The notes under the pieces were generated by a model that was not told the origin of the DNA, did no database searches, and saw only the letters and a program-made list of their open reading frames with translations. This document shows positions 52,225-61,002 of a DNA stretch of 64,000 nt, in pieces. The position numbers and the translations under genes were made by a program. The stretch lies in assembly GCA_028285205.1 (NCBI GenBank), contig JANQQA010000047.1:1-64000 (forward strand), read 5' to 3'. The number at the start of each line of letters is the position of its first letter. The stretch's first letter is position 1. This stretch comes from Bythopirellula sp. (GTDB lineage: Bacteria; Planctomycetota; Planctomycetia; Pirellulales; Lacipirellulaceae).

Positions 52225-52821
52225 ATGAAAACCGTAACACTCCAACCGCATCAAGGTACCCGCTACTTTGGGTTCACACTTCATGCCATTGGTGTCGCGA
52301 TCACTGCGGTACTGATCGGCTTGTGCTACGTCCTTGTGTTCAAGCCGTTGGACAACAGCAAAGAGCAATACCTCAGTCGGACCGAACAACTGGATGCGCT
52401 ACTTCAGAGCAATGCTTCCGAGGTCGGTGACTATCGCAGGCTACGTTCTCAACTAGACGAGATGAAACATTCGGTCGCCGAACTCCATTCGCAACTTGCC
52501 GAGGAATTTACAGAGGAATCCTTGCTAGCGAGACTCAACGAAATCGCTGCCGTGTCGGGCATCCAGATTCTCGATCATCAAATTGGCGAGCCCCAGACGC
52601 TGTTGACGCACTCACTCACCGAAGTCGAATTCCACTGTCATGGAAGCTATGACAGCATCTGCCGGTTCCTTGAGCAGGCTGAGCAGATCACCAAAATTGC
52701 CCGGCTTTCCAAGCTAGAGTTAGACCCGCGCGACAATTCGCGAAGCTATCCTGTTCAGCTAACTTTTGTCCTCTACTCCGGAGGCAAGAGCAACGATAAA
52801 AGAGAGAAGCGAGGGGTATAG
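52225..52821 (+). CDS. PilO-like inner-membrane pilus assembly protein
   Basis: The product has 198 residues. It has a short cytoplasmic segment, a transmembrane helix (HAIGVAITAVLIGLCYVLVF), a coiled coil (about 60-105, EQYLSRTEQLDALLQ and RSQLDEMKHSVAELHSQLAE), and a periplasmic domain with GSYDSICRFLEQAEQI, the usual PilO pattern. It should pair with PilN through the coiled coil. Sequence similarity is low, as is normal for PilO; the identity rests on layout and gene order. Confidence 0.78.
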   Translation: MKTVTLQPHQGTRYFGFTLHAIGVAITAVLIGLCYVLVFKPLDNSKEQYLSRTEQLDALLQSNASEVGDYRRLRSQLDEMKHSVAELHSQLAEEFTEESLLARLNEIAAVSGIQILDHQIGEPQTLLTHSLTEVEFHCHGSYDSICRFLEQAEQITKIARLSKLELDPRDNSRSYPVQLTFVLYSGGKSNDKREKRGV

Positions 52822-53339
52822 TGAGCAAGCAGAAGCAAGCTGATCGAGTTGGGGCCACTCCCGCCAAGCTAGCCTTGGTGGCGTTGCTAGCCGTTGTGCT
52901 TATCGTAGTCATCGTTCGGCAACTGCCCAACGACACTCCTCCACCAAGCAGAGCTCAAGTTACGGCTTCGGTTCCCTCAAAGGCCGAGGACGAAACAGAC
53001 ACCGTGGCTGCGCAAGCCACAGATCCGGAGACCACTACTCAACAGCAAAACGAAACGACTTCTCCATGGCCTGAAACCAGCCTGGATGAGCTACTCACCC
53101 ATGATCCGTTCGCGACACCCGCCTGGGCAATTGCGGCGGTGAGCGACTCCGACACCAGGCAGGCTAGCAAGCTCGACGAGCTCCAGAAGCAGGGAGTCTC
53201 GATCGTTATGATTGGCGAGGAAGCAAAGACAGCCACTATCGGCGAGCGGCGCGTTCGCGTCGGTGATGTGTTGGAAGGCTACCGAATCACAGATATCACG
53301 TCGAAAGGCGTACTACTCGACAAATTGGATTCCCAATAA
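52821..53339 (+). CDS. PilP/GspC-like inner-membrane protein
   Basis: The product has 172 residues and a GTG start overlapping the previous stop by one base, with GAGGGG (52811-52816) as ribosome binding site. It has one N-terminal transmembrane helix (LALVALLAVVLIVVIV) and then a disordered Thr/Gln/Glu-rich linker of about 60 residues. A C-terminal PilP/GspC-like strand domain follows (SIVMIGEEAKTATIGERRVR, GYRITDITSKGVLL). It probably connects the inner-membrane PilNO complex to the secretin encoded 20 bases downstream. Confidence 0.75.
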   Translation: MSKQKQADRVGATPAKLALVALLAVVLIVVIVRQLPNDTPPPSRAQVTASVPSKAEDETDTVAAQATDPETTTQQQNETTSPWPETSLDELLTHDPFATPAWAIAAVSDSDTRQASKLDELQKQGVSIVMIGEEAKTATIGERRVRVGDVLEGYRITDITSKGVLLDKLDSQ

Positions 53340-53359
53340 GTTCCGCGTCAGAAGTAAGC

Positions 53360-55057
53360 ATGGATTACAGCAAACTAGCTCTGATCTGCGGAAATCTAGG
53401 GCGCTGGGCTACCGCGCTGACCCTGCTAGTGATCCTCAGTAGCGCAACACGCGCGCAGTCACCTGGAAGTCTGCTCCAGGGCCTGTTGCCCGCGCCACCG
53501 AAGCAGGTTGCTACCGGCTCGGAAGTGATCCCCTTGGCTGAGCCCGACGATGGCGGAGAAATTGTCGTCGAAGAGCAGGGCGCGGGATACATCTCGTTGA
53601 AGGTACGTGACGCTTCGCTCAAGCAGGTGGTCGCGATGATCGCCGAGACGCAACGGATCAACGTCGTGTTCGCGGCGGCTGAAGATATCAAGATCACCGG
53701 CTCGCTGGTGAAGGTTCCTTGGCGCCAAGCACTCGAGACCGTGATTGCCTCATCCGGTCACACTTGGACTGACGACAAAGGCATTCTGGTCGTCACTGCA
53801 CTGGAAGCCGCTGAGACCATTGCCCCACGCGCTGGCGGTCGGCACGTCGAGACTTTTGAACTCGACTTTGCTAAGGCCGTGGACGTTGATCAAACCGTTC
53901 AGGGCCTGTTGTCGCCGGCCGGCAAGTCCTGGGTCATTTCCAGCAGCACAACCGACAATCGCCAGTCGCGCGAGGTCGTCGCGGTGGTTGATTTTCCCGA
54001 GAACCTCGCCCAGATTGCCGGTTACATCTGCAAGGTCGATCAGCCGCCACGTCAGGTCCTCATCAAAGCGCATATTCTGCAGGTTAATCTCAGGGACGAT
54101 TGCCGTAGTGGTGTAAATCTGCGCCAGATTGCCAGGTTCTCCGGCAACCAGATCGATTTCACGACCGTGGGGCTCGCCAACCCGACTGCGGCAGCCGCTT
54201 CGTTCCTGCAGGTCGACGGCGGCTCGCTCGACGGACTTGTGGAAATTCTCAAGAACACAACCGACGCCAAGTCGCTTGCCTCGACCGAACTCCTCGCCGT
54301 CAGCGGCCAAGAAGCACGACTACAAAGCGGGCAACAACTCGGCTTCCGCGTCACCACCACCACGCAAACCAGTACGCTCGAGAGCATCGAGTTCCTAGAC
54401 GTTGGTGTGGTTCTCACCGTCACGCCGCAAGTCACTCGCGACGGTCGCGTCTTGATGCGCATCAAGCCGGAGGTCTCCGAAGGCCAGGTCGATCCCGAGA
54501 CCGGACTTCCTGCGGAAGACACTGTCGAGGTTGAAACCGATGTCCTACTCAACAACGGTCAAGGTCTGGTGATCGGCGGTCTAATCCAGGAGATCGATAG
54601 CAACGTTCAAAGCAAAGTTCCCTGGCTCGGTGACATCCCCTACGCCGGCATCCTGTTTCAGAAGCGCCAACTCGTCAAATCCCGGGCGGAGATCATCGTG
54701 ACGTTGGTCCCCCACGTGATGCCCTACACCGCGATTGGTGTGGCCCACAACGATCACCGCATGATGCGGACTCAAGAGCCGCTGCTTTCGCCGCCGCTCA
54801 ATCGGTTCCCACGACCTTACGAAGCCCAGCTTCCCGACACATTCACCAACCCGAATCCGATCTGCATCCGGCGGCACCGTCACGTGGTGGATTGTGAACC
54901 TGCGAGCGATCCGTCGGTCACCACCACGCCGCAACCCATGCCAGAAGTTCCCCATTTGCCGCACGAGCAAGGCCCGCTAGTCTTTCCGCCGGAAGGCTCA
55001 CAGGTTCCCGCGCTCGGGCCCCAACAAGCCGCTCGCCCCTATCCGCTCTATCGCTAG
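53360..55057 (+). CDS. Outer-membrane secretin (PilQ/GspD-like)
   Basis: The product has 565 residues. The N-terminal hydrophobic segment (WATALTLLVILSSATRAQ) is signal-like. A STN/N0-like domain (SLKVRDASLKQVVAMIAETQ) and one N1-type domain (VETFELDFAKAVDVDQTVQG, VDQPPRQVLIKAHILQVNL) lead to the secretin core. The core has SGQEARLQSGQQLGFRV, IEFLDVGVVLTVTPQV, NGQGLVIGGLIQE, and VPWLGDIPYAGILFQKR. The C-terminal extension is Pro/His-rich and unique to this protein. It forms the gated channel in the outer membrane for the pilus or secreted proteins. Confidence 0.92.
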   Translation: MDYSKLALICGNLGRWATALTLLVILSSATRAQSPGSLLQGLLPAPPKQVATGSEVIPLAEPDDGGEIVVEEQGAGYISLKVRDASLKQVVAMIAETQRINVVFAAAEDIKITGSLVKVPWRQALETVIASSGHTWTDDKGILVVTALEAAETIAPRAGGRHVETFELDFAKAVDVDQTVQGLLSPAGKSWVISSSTTDNRQSREVVAVVDFPENLAQIAGYICKVDQPPRQVLIKAHILQVNLRDDCRSGVNLRQIARFSGNQIDFTTVGLANPTAAAASFLQVDGGSLDGLVEILKNTTDAKSLASTELLAVSGQEARLQSGQQLGFRVTTTTQTSTLESIEFLDVGVVLTVTPQVTRDGRVLMRIKPEVSEGQVDPETGLPAEDTVEVETDVLLNNGQGLVIGGLIQEIDSNVQSKVPWLGDIPYAGILFQKRQLVKSRAEIIVTLVPHVMPYTAIGVAHNDHRMMRTQEPLLSPPLNRFPRPYEAQLPDTFTNPNPICIRRHRHVVDCEPASDPSVTTTPQPMPEVPHLPHEQGPLVFPPEGSQVPALGPQQAARPYPLYR

Positions 55058-55082
55058 TGCCATTGTTATCCGAGGAGTTGAC

Positions 55083-55262
55083 ATGCCCAATCGCTTGGAT
55101 CTACCACCCGAGTTGAATTCCTTGATCGAAAAACGGGAGCAGGAAGATCGACGCAAACAAGACGTCGACGCGCAACGTGGCTCGACTGAGGACACCGAAC
55201 AAGCGGAGCAACCGTCGACTGAGCGTCGCTCTGGCGAAGACCGACGCGCTAACGAGTCCTGA
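55083..55262 (+). CDS. Small highly charged protein after the secretin (59 aa)
   Basis: An ATG at 55083 follows GAGGAG (55072-55077), 25 bases after the secretin stop. The product has 59 residues, begins MPNRLDLPPELNSLIEKREQ and is very rich in Glu, Asp, Arg and Gln (EDRRKQDVDAQ, STERRSGEDRRANES). It has no hydrophobic segment and is probably helical or disordered. The last 14 bases overlap the end of the convergent exported-protein gene. It could be a small partner of the pilus/secretion apparatus. No family is recognised; the strong ribosome binding site and the operon position are the evidence. Confidence 0.55.
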   Translation: MPNRLDLPPELNSLIEKREQEDRRKQDVDAQRGSTEDTEQAEQPSTERRSGEDRRANES

Positions 55263-56157
55263 GCTGTCGAGTATGCGTGCGATGCGGCAACTGATGTCGT
55301 GTGCCTTGCGTAAGCTCATCGGGGAAGAAGCGCCCACCGCGTGTCAGCTGCAATCGATCTCGCACGGGGTTAAACTTCCTAATCTGCACGGGGACACTTG
55401 CTTCAAAGTTGCCTTGCCCCCGGACGCTCAGCCGCACGTTGACCAACGCATCGGCGTGCAACCCAACGTCAAACTCTGGCCTCACGGTGCGAAACCTCAA
55501 CCGATAGGTGGCCAATCGGTCAGCGTCAAAGTCGTCTTTGTTCACTCCTTTGCTCCAGCGCTGCAGGTCTTCATAACCGACCAGCGATCCGTGCGGCTGG
55601 ATGCGTTCGCCCCACAAACGCACGTAAAGGCTCCCGCTCACTGGCACCGACATGCCATTCTCGTCGACCGCGGCGATCACAAGCTCCAACCCATCCGGCT
55701 CCACATCGCGATCAAGATTCACTAGGTAAGCTTCAATCTCCAAGCTTCGCACCTTCGTCGCTTGCCCGTCTTTAGCGACTCGCACAGGTGACTCGGCGCC
55801 ACAACTTTCGCAGGCAACCACGGCTTGCTCGACCGTGCCCTGCAGCAGAAAGCCCTTTGGCCCGCCGGTCGACTGCTCGCGTAGGCGTTCGCGCAACTGA
55901 TCGAGCGGCAACGATTTTTCTCCGTCGTGCACCGCCACGATTTCCTCCCACACGACGGCGGTCGTCAGCAGGATCTGCTCCTTTTCCTGTCGGATCCACA
56001 GCAGCGACTCGTCGGTTTCGATGTCGACTTCGCCGGTGATCTCACGACCATCGTGCGTGTGCACGGTCACGGCCGCCGAAACGAACCCTGTCGGAATCAG
56101 GAACATAAGTGCTAAACAAGCAAAGCACCAACGAAGCACAGGATCAATCAATCGCAT
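55249..56157 (-). CDS. Exported protein of unknown function
   Basis: The product has 302 residues. The N-terminus MRLIDPVLRWCFACLALMFL is a signal peptide or anchor. A small N-terminal beta domain (VTVHTHDGREITGEVDIETD and ILLTTAVVWEEIVAVHDGEK) resembles Sm-like/SH3 'GREV.G' folds seen in planctomycete exported proteins. A Cys-x-x-Cys (CESCGAES) and a beta-rich C-terminal domain (YLVNLDRDVEPDGLELVIAA) follow. The function is unknown. It is convergent with the pilus operon, and its stop overlaps the small charged gene. The next minus-strand gene, an integral membrane protein, starts about 960 bases upstream and ends 127 bases before this gene starts. Confidence 0.7.
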   Translation of the reverse strand: MRLIDPVLRWCFACLALMFLIPTGFVSAAVTVHTHDGREITGEVDIETDESLLWIRQEKEQILLTTAVVWEEIVAVHDGEKSLPLDQLRERLREQSTGGPKGFLLQGTVEQAVVACESCGAESPVRVAKDGQATKVRSLEIEAYLVNLDRDVEPDGLELVIAAVDENGMSVPVSGSLYVRLWGERIQPHGSLVGYEDLQRWSKGVNKDDFDADRLATYRLRFRTVRPEFDVGLHADALVNVRLSVRGQGNFEASVPVQIRKFNPVRDRLQLTRGGRFFPDELTQGTRHQLPHRTHTRQLRTR

Positions 56158-56284
56158 GGTGGCCTAGAAATCTGGAGGAGAGTCACATCGTGAATGCGGC
56201 GAAATCGCCGCAGCCTCCATTTTCCCATGCCGATGGTCCGGTCGCCATCAAATTCGGCGAGCTTCCCGTGGCCAATCGCGTCGG

Positions 56285-57118
56285 TTATTCCGGTTCTGTC
56301 ACCTCGCTATCAGTGCAGTCAGACGATGGTGTGCCCTCGATCTCCAACTGACTGATGCATTCGGGCCAGCACTCCCACGGCGAATGCGCGAACAGCTTGG
56401 TCCGTAGCACCGCCAAGGCAACGACCATGAACATCGGAAAGCCAAAGACTACCGACAGATTCAGGAGCGTCCGCACTGGTGGCGGCATCTCGAGGTGACT
56501 GAACACCGACACCAAAACTGTTGGACCAATCAAGATGAGCGTAAACAACGCCGTCATCACGATCGGCTTCGCTTGGTTTCCGGTCAAATGATCCGTCGGC
56601 AAGAATACGGGTGGCCAACACTCCAGCCGCCGCGACACATGCAAATTGGGATGCACCCAAACTCGCCACCGCGCGACCAGCGAACATGTCACTGCCACCG
56701 ACACCAGGAAAACCAGCAGCGCCGCAGCGCACGTGCCGATAAACAGCGCCTTCTGCAGCTGGACAGTGCCCGGATGCTGCGGTTGCATGGCCTTAGGAGA
56801 GTACAACGCCCATACGATCGCGATCGTGCCCGCAACCAATAACGGTACCATTGCCGTTTTCCACACGCCCGACGCAACGTAGAAAGCGGCGCAAGCACGT
56901 GCCCGTGGTCGACGGGGATCGGTCTGCCATAACCACCACGCCGTGCGAAGGTCCTCGACTCCGAAGTTCACACACGCCAGCACCAACGACAGCGTCGCGT
57001 TGGACGTCAGCTCGAACGCTAGCCAGGCCGCCATCAGCAGCAGCGGCCAAATCAGGCGTTCTGCCGCCGACTGCGGTAACGGCTCCGCCGGGTCATGGAT
57101 TTCAAAAGTTTGTGACAT
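56285..57118 (-). CDS. Integral membrane protein of unknown function
   Basis: The product has 277 residues and about five or six hydrophobic spans (for example LIWPLLLMAAWLAFEL, VPLLVAGTIAIVWALY, LVFLVSVAVTCSLVA, FTLILIGPTVLVSVF and LSVVFGFPMFMVVALAVL). A DPRRPRARA loop lies in between. No domain is recognised. It stands alone, upstream of and on the same strand as the exported-protein gene. A role in surface polymer or transport is possible but cannot be shown. Confidence 0.7.
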   Translation of the reverse strand: MSQTFEIHDPAEPLPQSAAERLIWPLLLMAAWLAFELTSNATLSLVLACVNFGVEDLRTAWWLWQTDPRRPRARACAAFYVASGVWKTAMVPLLVAGTIAIVWALYSPKAMQPQHPGTVQLQKALFIGTCAAALLVFLVSVAVTCSLVARWRVWVHPNLHVSRRLECWPPVFLPTDHLTGNQAKPIVMTALFTLILIGPTVLVSVFSHLEMPPPVRTLLNLSVVFGFPMFMVVALAVLRTKLFAHSPWECWPECISQLEIEGTPSSDCTDSEVTEPE

Positions 57119-58260
57119 TTCCTTCTCTGAACCGGGCAGCTCGCTGATAGCCTATCACTTCACAAACACTCTCGGTGCCCATCCTCGTTTCCGCGCGAAG
57201 CGATTAGCAGAGGCGTGCACAATCATACACAGAGATTGAACAGGTTTATTTTTGATTCTGACTCGTGGCAAAAGGCAGTTCCGAGGAACCTCCAGACCCT
57301 ACAATTCTACGTGTCAACGCATTTCGCTTTTTGCGGTGAAAACGAAACCGCTGCTCAAAAAAGCAAAAGTCCCTTGTTCGCCTACAGCACCGACCGCGTA
57401 AACTCTTGCCTCACCACACCTTGCGAAGAAACCATCGGCCGTCGCCGCGCGACTTTTGTCTTCCGGAGGTCGCGACAAGGTCTTCTCTGTATTGTGTCCA
57501 TTGTTGTAATCCCTTATTCGCAAAGAGCTTATGCGCCTCGTACTCAGACAAGGCGCGTCGGCAAAAATGAAGTCCTACTCACGAATTGCCCACCCATCGG
57601 ATTGAATGGGTTCGAGGCACGGCCGACGAATCGTCAACCAACCCGTCGTCAACCTGTCATTGGGTACGTACGTGCCGCACCCGGGCTCATTGCAGAAATT
57701 CTATCCGAAGTAGTGGCTCAATTTCATCGACAAATTTCCGGGTGAACTGCTTAGTGGAGCCGACTTTAGCTCTGATAGTCGGCGCCGTAGAAGTCGCCTC
57801 AGTACGTTCGAGATCTGGTGAAGTCGCCGGCGCAGCAGGCTATTTGGAGCAGCACTTGAAGGGGCGGGCATCCGACGGCCATTAGCTCGAAACCGCAACC
57901 TAACCCCACATCGAACACCCGCATTGGCTGCTTGAAGTTGTCGTAAAACAGCGGAATTGTGTAACGGCTACCAAACATGCGGCATACACTCGGCTCGAGT
58001 TCTGCTACAATGGCGGGCAGGCTAAGTTAACGTGCTCTGGATAATCCAGGTTAGATCCAGGCGCGTCAGGTTTACGAACGCTTGGCGGTGCTACAGTGAT
58101 TAGCCGAGTGTTGCGTTGGACTGTTGACTACTGGATTCTCGTCTCACGATTTGGCTTTTCATTACGCTGCGGCAAATGCGGCAGCTAATCACGGTTTCCC
58201 ACACTGGCCTCAGCTTATGCAGGCTGCTTAGAATTGGGGCAACAACTTATCGAGGTTCGA
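57119..58260. other. 1.1 kb without a supported gene
   Basis: Open frames on both strands (the longest is a 176-codon plus-strand frame at 57215-57745) have erratic composition, no ribosome binding site and no recognisable motif. I see no tRNA, no clear hairpin with a T-run and no tandem repeats. A TACAAT at about 58010 near GCTACAATGG could be a -10 box of a promoter for the downstream lipoprotein gene, but I found no convincing -35. The region may be a decayed gene or long regulatory DNA. Confidence 0.4.
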
Positions 58261-58716
58261 TTGAAAAACAACAAGTTTTTTGCTGGCGCGGCTCGGGGTG
58301 TGCTGGCGGTGATGTTGCTTGCCCTACTTGTGACTGCCGGATGTGGCGGAAGCAGTGGCGGACCGTCAGTGGAGTCACGACTCGCCATCGAAAATGTGGG
58401 GAAGTGGTATCAGGTATATCGAGCGAAGCACGCCGGCAAACCCCCGGAAGACGAAGCAACCTTCCTTGAATTCATTAACGGCGAATTGACTGGCCGAGGG
58501 CAGGCCGCGGTCACCGCAGAACAACTTTTGACATCCCCCGGCGACGGCGCACCGTATGTAATCATGTATGGCAAGGTCGTCAACAATAACCCTGAGCTCA
58601 ACATCGTGGCGTATGAGCAAAACGGAGCCGATGGGATGCGACTTATTGTCACCGAGTTGGCTCGAAGTCGAATCGTCGATGAGACCGAATTGCAATCGCT
58701 GGTGCCGAGCGATTGA
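58261..58716 (+). CDS. Small lipoprotein ahead of a DUF1559 gene
   Basis: The product has 151 residues from TTG 58261, preceded by CGAGG (58251-58255). The N-terminus MKNNKFFAGAARGVLAVMLL ends in the lipobox LVTAGC, with Cys28 for lipidation. The mature part (SRLAIENVGKWYQVYRAKHA ... PPEDEATFLEFINGEL ... VTAEQLLTSPGDGAPYVIMYG) is a small globular domain of a type often found next to DUF1559 genes in planctomycetes. The exact role is unknown. The DUF1559 gene starts 76 bases downstream on the same strand. Confidence 0.8.
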   Translation: MKNNKFFAGAARGVLAVMLLALLVTAGCGGSSGGPSVESRLAIENVGKWYQVYRAKHAGKPPEDEATFLEFINGELTGRGQAAVTAEQLLTSPGDGAPYVIMYGKVVNNNPELNIVAYEQNGADGMRLIVTELARSRIVDETELQSLVPSD

Positions 58717-58792
58717 TGGCAGATTCGCTACTCGTTTTCGTACAACGCCAATAGATAACTGATATTGTTTCTCTTTTCTCCGCCGGAGCGAA

Positions 58793-59806
58793 ATGATGCA
58801 TCCAAGTCAAAGTCCAAAACGTAGATTAGCCTTTACCCTGGTCGAACTGTTAGTGGTGATCGCCATCATTGGTGTGTTGATCGCGCTGCTGTTGCCGGCC
58901 GTCCAAGCTGCCCGCGAGTCGGCCCGAAGAACGCAGTGTGTGAACCAGCTTAAGCAGATGGGCATCGCCTTGCTTAATCACGAAAATGCTCTCGGCGAAT
59001 TCCCGACCGGCGGCAGCGAGCCTTGGCACGACCAGGGCGACGAAACCGTGTCTTTCGGCAAGGGCTACGGCTGGATGGTGCAGATTCTGCCCTTCGTCGA
59101 GAACGCACAACTCCAAAACATTTCTAAGGGTTACGGCGAAGGAGATAGGGAACTCGATCAGATCGTCCGCGGGACGCCGGTCTCGCTCTACTTTTGCCCT
59201 TCAAGACGTGGGATTGTCGTCCGCTCCACTGCCGCTTCCGCCGAGGACTGTTCGCAAGGCTGTGCATTGAACGACTACGCTGCCGCTACCCCCGCGAACG
59301 TGCTCTCCATCAATAATCAAACCCATGAACCTTGGTTCTGGCAAGGCGTGGCACACGGCGACCCACTGCGGATCCGCTCAGAGCTCAGATTCGAAGGCGT
59401 CATTTATCCGTCGGGTTACGAAGGCGTAGTTACCAGGACTGGCGTCGGAGAGCCATCCAAGAGTAAGGACATCACCGATGGCTTGTCGAATACGATGGTA
59501 ATCGGTGAAAAGCGCGTCTACATCGACCGCTACGAGCTCGGCGATTGGCACGATGACATTGGCTGGACCGATGGCTGGGACCCCGACATTATGCGTTACA
59601 CGGGCTATGAGCCGGGCCCCGACATTGTGCAACCGCCTCGCGCCGCGCCCCCAGGCTACGGCTTTCGTTTTGGCGCTTCCCATGCGGCGGGCTTCAACGC
59701 TACTTTCGCCGACGGGCACGTCACGCTCATCCAATACGACATCGATTTGGTCGTTTTCAACGCACTGGGCAACCGCAAGGATGGCCGAGTGGTCGAAATG
59801 CCTTAG
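58793..59806 (+). CDS. DUF1559 family protein with type IV prepilin-like N-terminus
   Basis: The product has 337 residues. MMHPSQSPKRRLAFTLVELL is a prepilin leader and motif, followed by VVIAIIGVLIALLLPAVQAA and RRTQCVNQLKQMGIALLNHE. The C-terminal H-x9-DG signature is HAAGFNATFADGHV. It is processed by a prepilin peptidase and exposed on the outside. DUF1559 proteins are hugely expanded in planctomycetes and their role is unclear. It has an adjacent lipoprotein gene upstream. Compared with the copy at 5.6-6.8 kb it has a compact leader, which confirms the start. Confidence 0.93.
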   Translation: MMHPSQSPKRRLAFTLVELLVVIAIIGVLIALLLPAVQAARESARRTQCVNQLKQMGIALLNHENALGEFPTGGSEPWHDQGDETVSFGKGYGWMVQILPFVENAQLQNISKGYGEGDRELDQIVRGTPVSLYFCPSRRGIVVRSTAASAEDCSQGCALNDYAAATPANVLSINNQTHEPWFWQGVAHGDPLRIRSELRFEGVIYPSGYEGVVTRTGVGEPSKSKDITDGLSNTMVIGEKRVYIDRYELGDWHDDIGWTDGWDPDIMRYTGYEPGPDIVQPPRAAPPGYGFRFGASHAAGFNATFADGHVTLIQYDIDLVVFNALGNRKDGRVVEMP

Positions 59807-60058
59807 CCAGCCGCGGTGGGCAAGCTGACTCGTCACAAGCCAAGGTAAGTCCAGCACGTCTGGGCAGCCTAATCCTGTGCGGGATGCGGAGGCTTGTCGT
59901 CGCAGTTCAGTGTGCTGGTTCCCCAACGTGAGTCCCGACTCGTTCGGCTCGGCGTGGTGCGCTGGCCAGCTTGTGAATTCTCTGTTCCCTGGCGGTGCGC
60001 TAGTCGATACGATGACGGCTAATTGCTGACCGCTTTGCACACGTGGGAGAACTCCTCG

Positions 60059-60274
60059 ATGGCGAAAAAGAAAAAGGCCTCCTCAGCTACTAGCCTCAAC
60101 GAAATCTACAACGAGGTTGCCCGTCGGGCCGACAAGGCGAAGATCCAGATCAATGTCGCCGACACTAAGCGCGTGCTGGCGTGCTTCTTCGATGTGATGG
60201 AAGATCAGAAACCTGCCGTCGCGTTCGACCTGATCGCCAAAGGACTCAAACGGGCCGGTACGCGCAGACGCTAA
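60059..60274 (+). CDS. Small basic protein of unknown function (71 aa)
   Basis: The product has 71 residues and starts MAKKKKASSATSLNEIYNEV at ATG 60059. It is mainly helical: ARRADKAKIQINVADTKRVL, ACFFDVMEDQKPAVAFDLIA and KGLKRAGTRRR. The basic ends and the single compact domain are compatible with a nucleic-acid-binding protein, and the ADTKRVLACFFDVM part vaguely recalls HU-like helices. It is not close enough to name. It stands alone between DUF1559 and the GntR operon. Confidence 0.65.
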   Translation: MAKKKKASSATSLNEIYNEVARRADKAKIQINVADTKRVLACFFDVMEDQKPAVAFDLIAKGLKRAGTRRR

Positions 60275-60564
60275 CGACACCGTTCTGTACAGCCAACCCA
60301 GGCTAGCTGCTGCGCCGTAACTCTGGACTGTAACGTCCTGCTGCTTCGGCGTGCCGTTGCGCGCCTAAGTTCAGCTTCCTGCACCTGACGAGGCTAGCCG
60401 CAAGCCCTGCACGGCTGCGCGTTCACCGCCACTGGGCGCCCCTCACGAATTCTGAATCTCGGCCAGGCAATGGCAGTCAATCGTATTTCTGTTGCGACCG
60501 ACTTGACGGCGGACCTGACCACTGTTACACTACTGTAGTCACTTGGACGGGAGGCCTATTATTC

Positions 60565-60963
60565 ATGCTCCTCAGAATCGAAAAAGGCTCGGCGGTGCCG
60601 ATCTCGCGGCAGATCATTGGTCAGATTGCCATGCTCTGTGTGTCGGGCAAATTGAAAGCGGGTGAGCGATTGCCCTCGGTGCGAGAGCTAGCTCGCGATT
60701 TGGCGGTCAACCAAAACACCGTGCTGCGCGTGTACGAGCGACTCGTCGCGGACGGACTGCTGGAAATGCGCCACGGGCAGGGCACTTTTGTGGCCGACGG
60801 GGCCAAGTCGAGCAGTCTCGCATCGCATCGCAAGCAACTGCTCGAAGAGCTGCGACAGCTCGCCCAGCAAGGATTGTCACTCGGTCTGTCGGCGGATCAG
60901 ATCCACGAGCTGTTGGCCAAGGCCTTGGAACAACTCAACAAACAGCTGCAAACACAAACATGA
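60565..60963 (+). CDS. GntR-family regulator, YtrA-like
   Basis: The product has 132 residues. The GntR winged helix is complete: PISRQIIGQIAMLCVSGKLK, GERLPSVRELARDLAVNQNT and GLLEMRHGQGTFVAD. A short C-terminal helical tail of about 50 residues (LEELRQLAQQGLSLGLSADQ) replaces the large ligand domain, as in the YtrA subgroup. These regulators normally control an adjacent ABC transporter, and one follows 39 bases downstream. It probably represses its own operon. Confidence 0.92.
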   Translation: MLLRIEKGSAVPISRQIIGQIAMLCVSGKLKAGERLPSVRELARDLAVNQNTVLRVYERLVADGLLEMRHGQGTFVADGAKSSSLASHRKQLLEELRQLAQQGLSLGLSADQIHELLAKALEQLNKQLQTQT

Positions 60964-61002
60964 GTCCTCGCCGCACATTGCGGCGACCCAGGAGATCTCG
61001 TC

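Noticed and set aside
57215-57745. 176-codon open frame on the plus strand
   Set aside because: No ribosome binding site, no motif, irregular composition with many Arg/Thr/Cys typical of noncoding translation; kept as unresolved gap instead.
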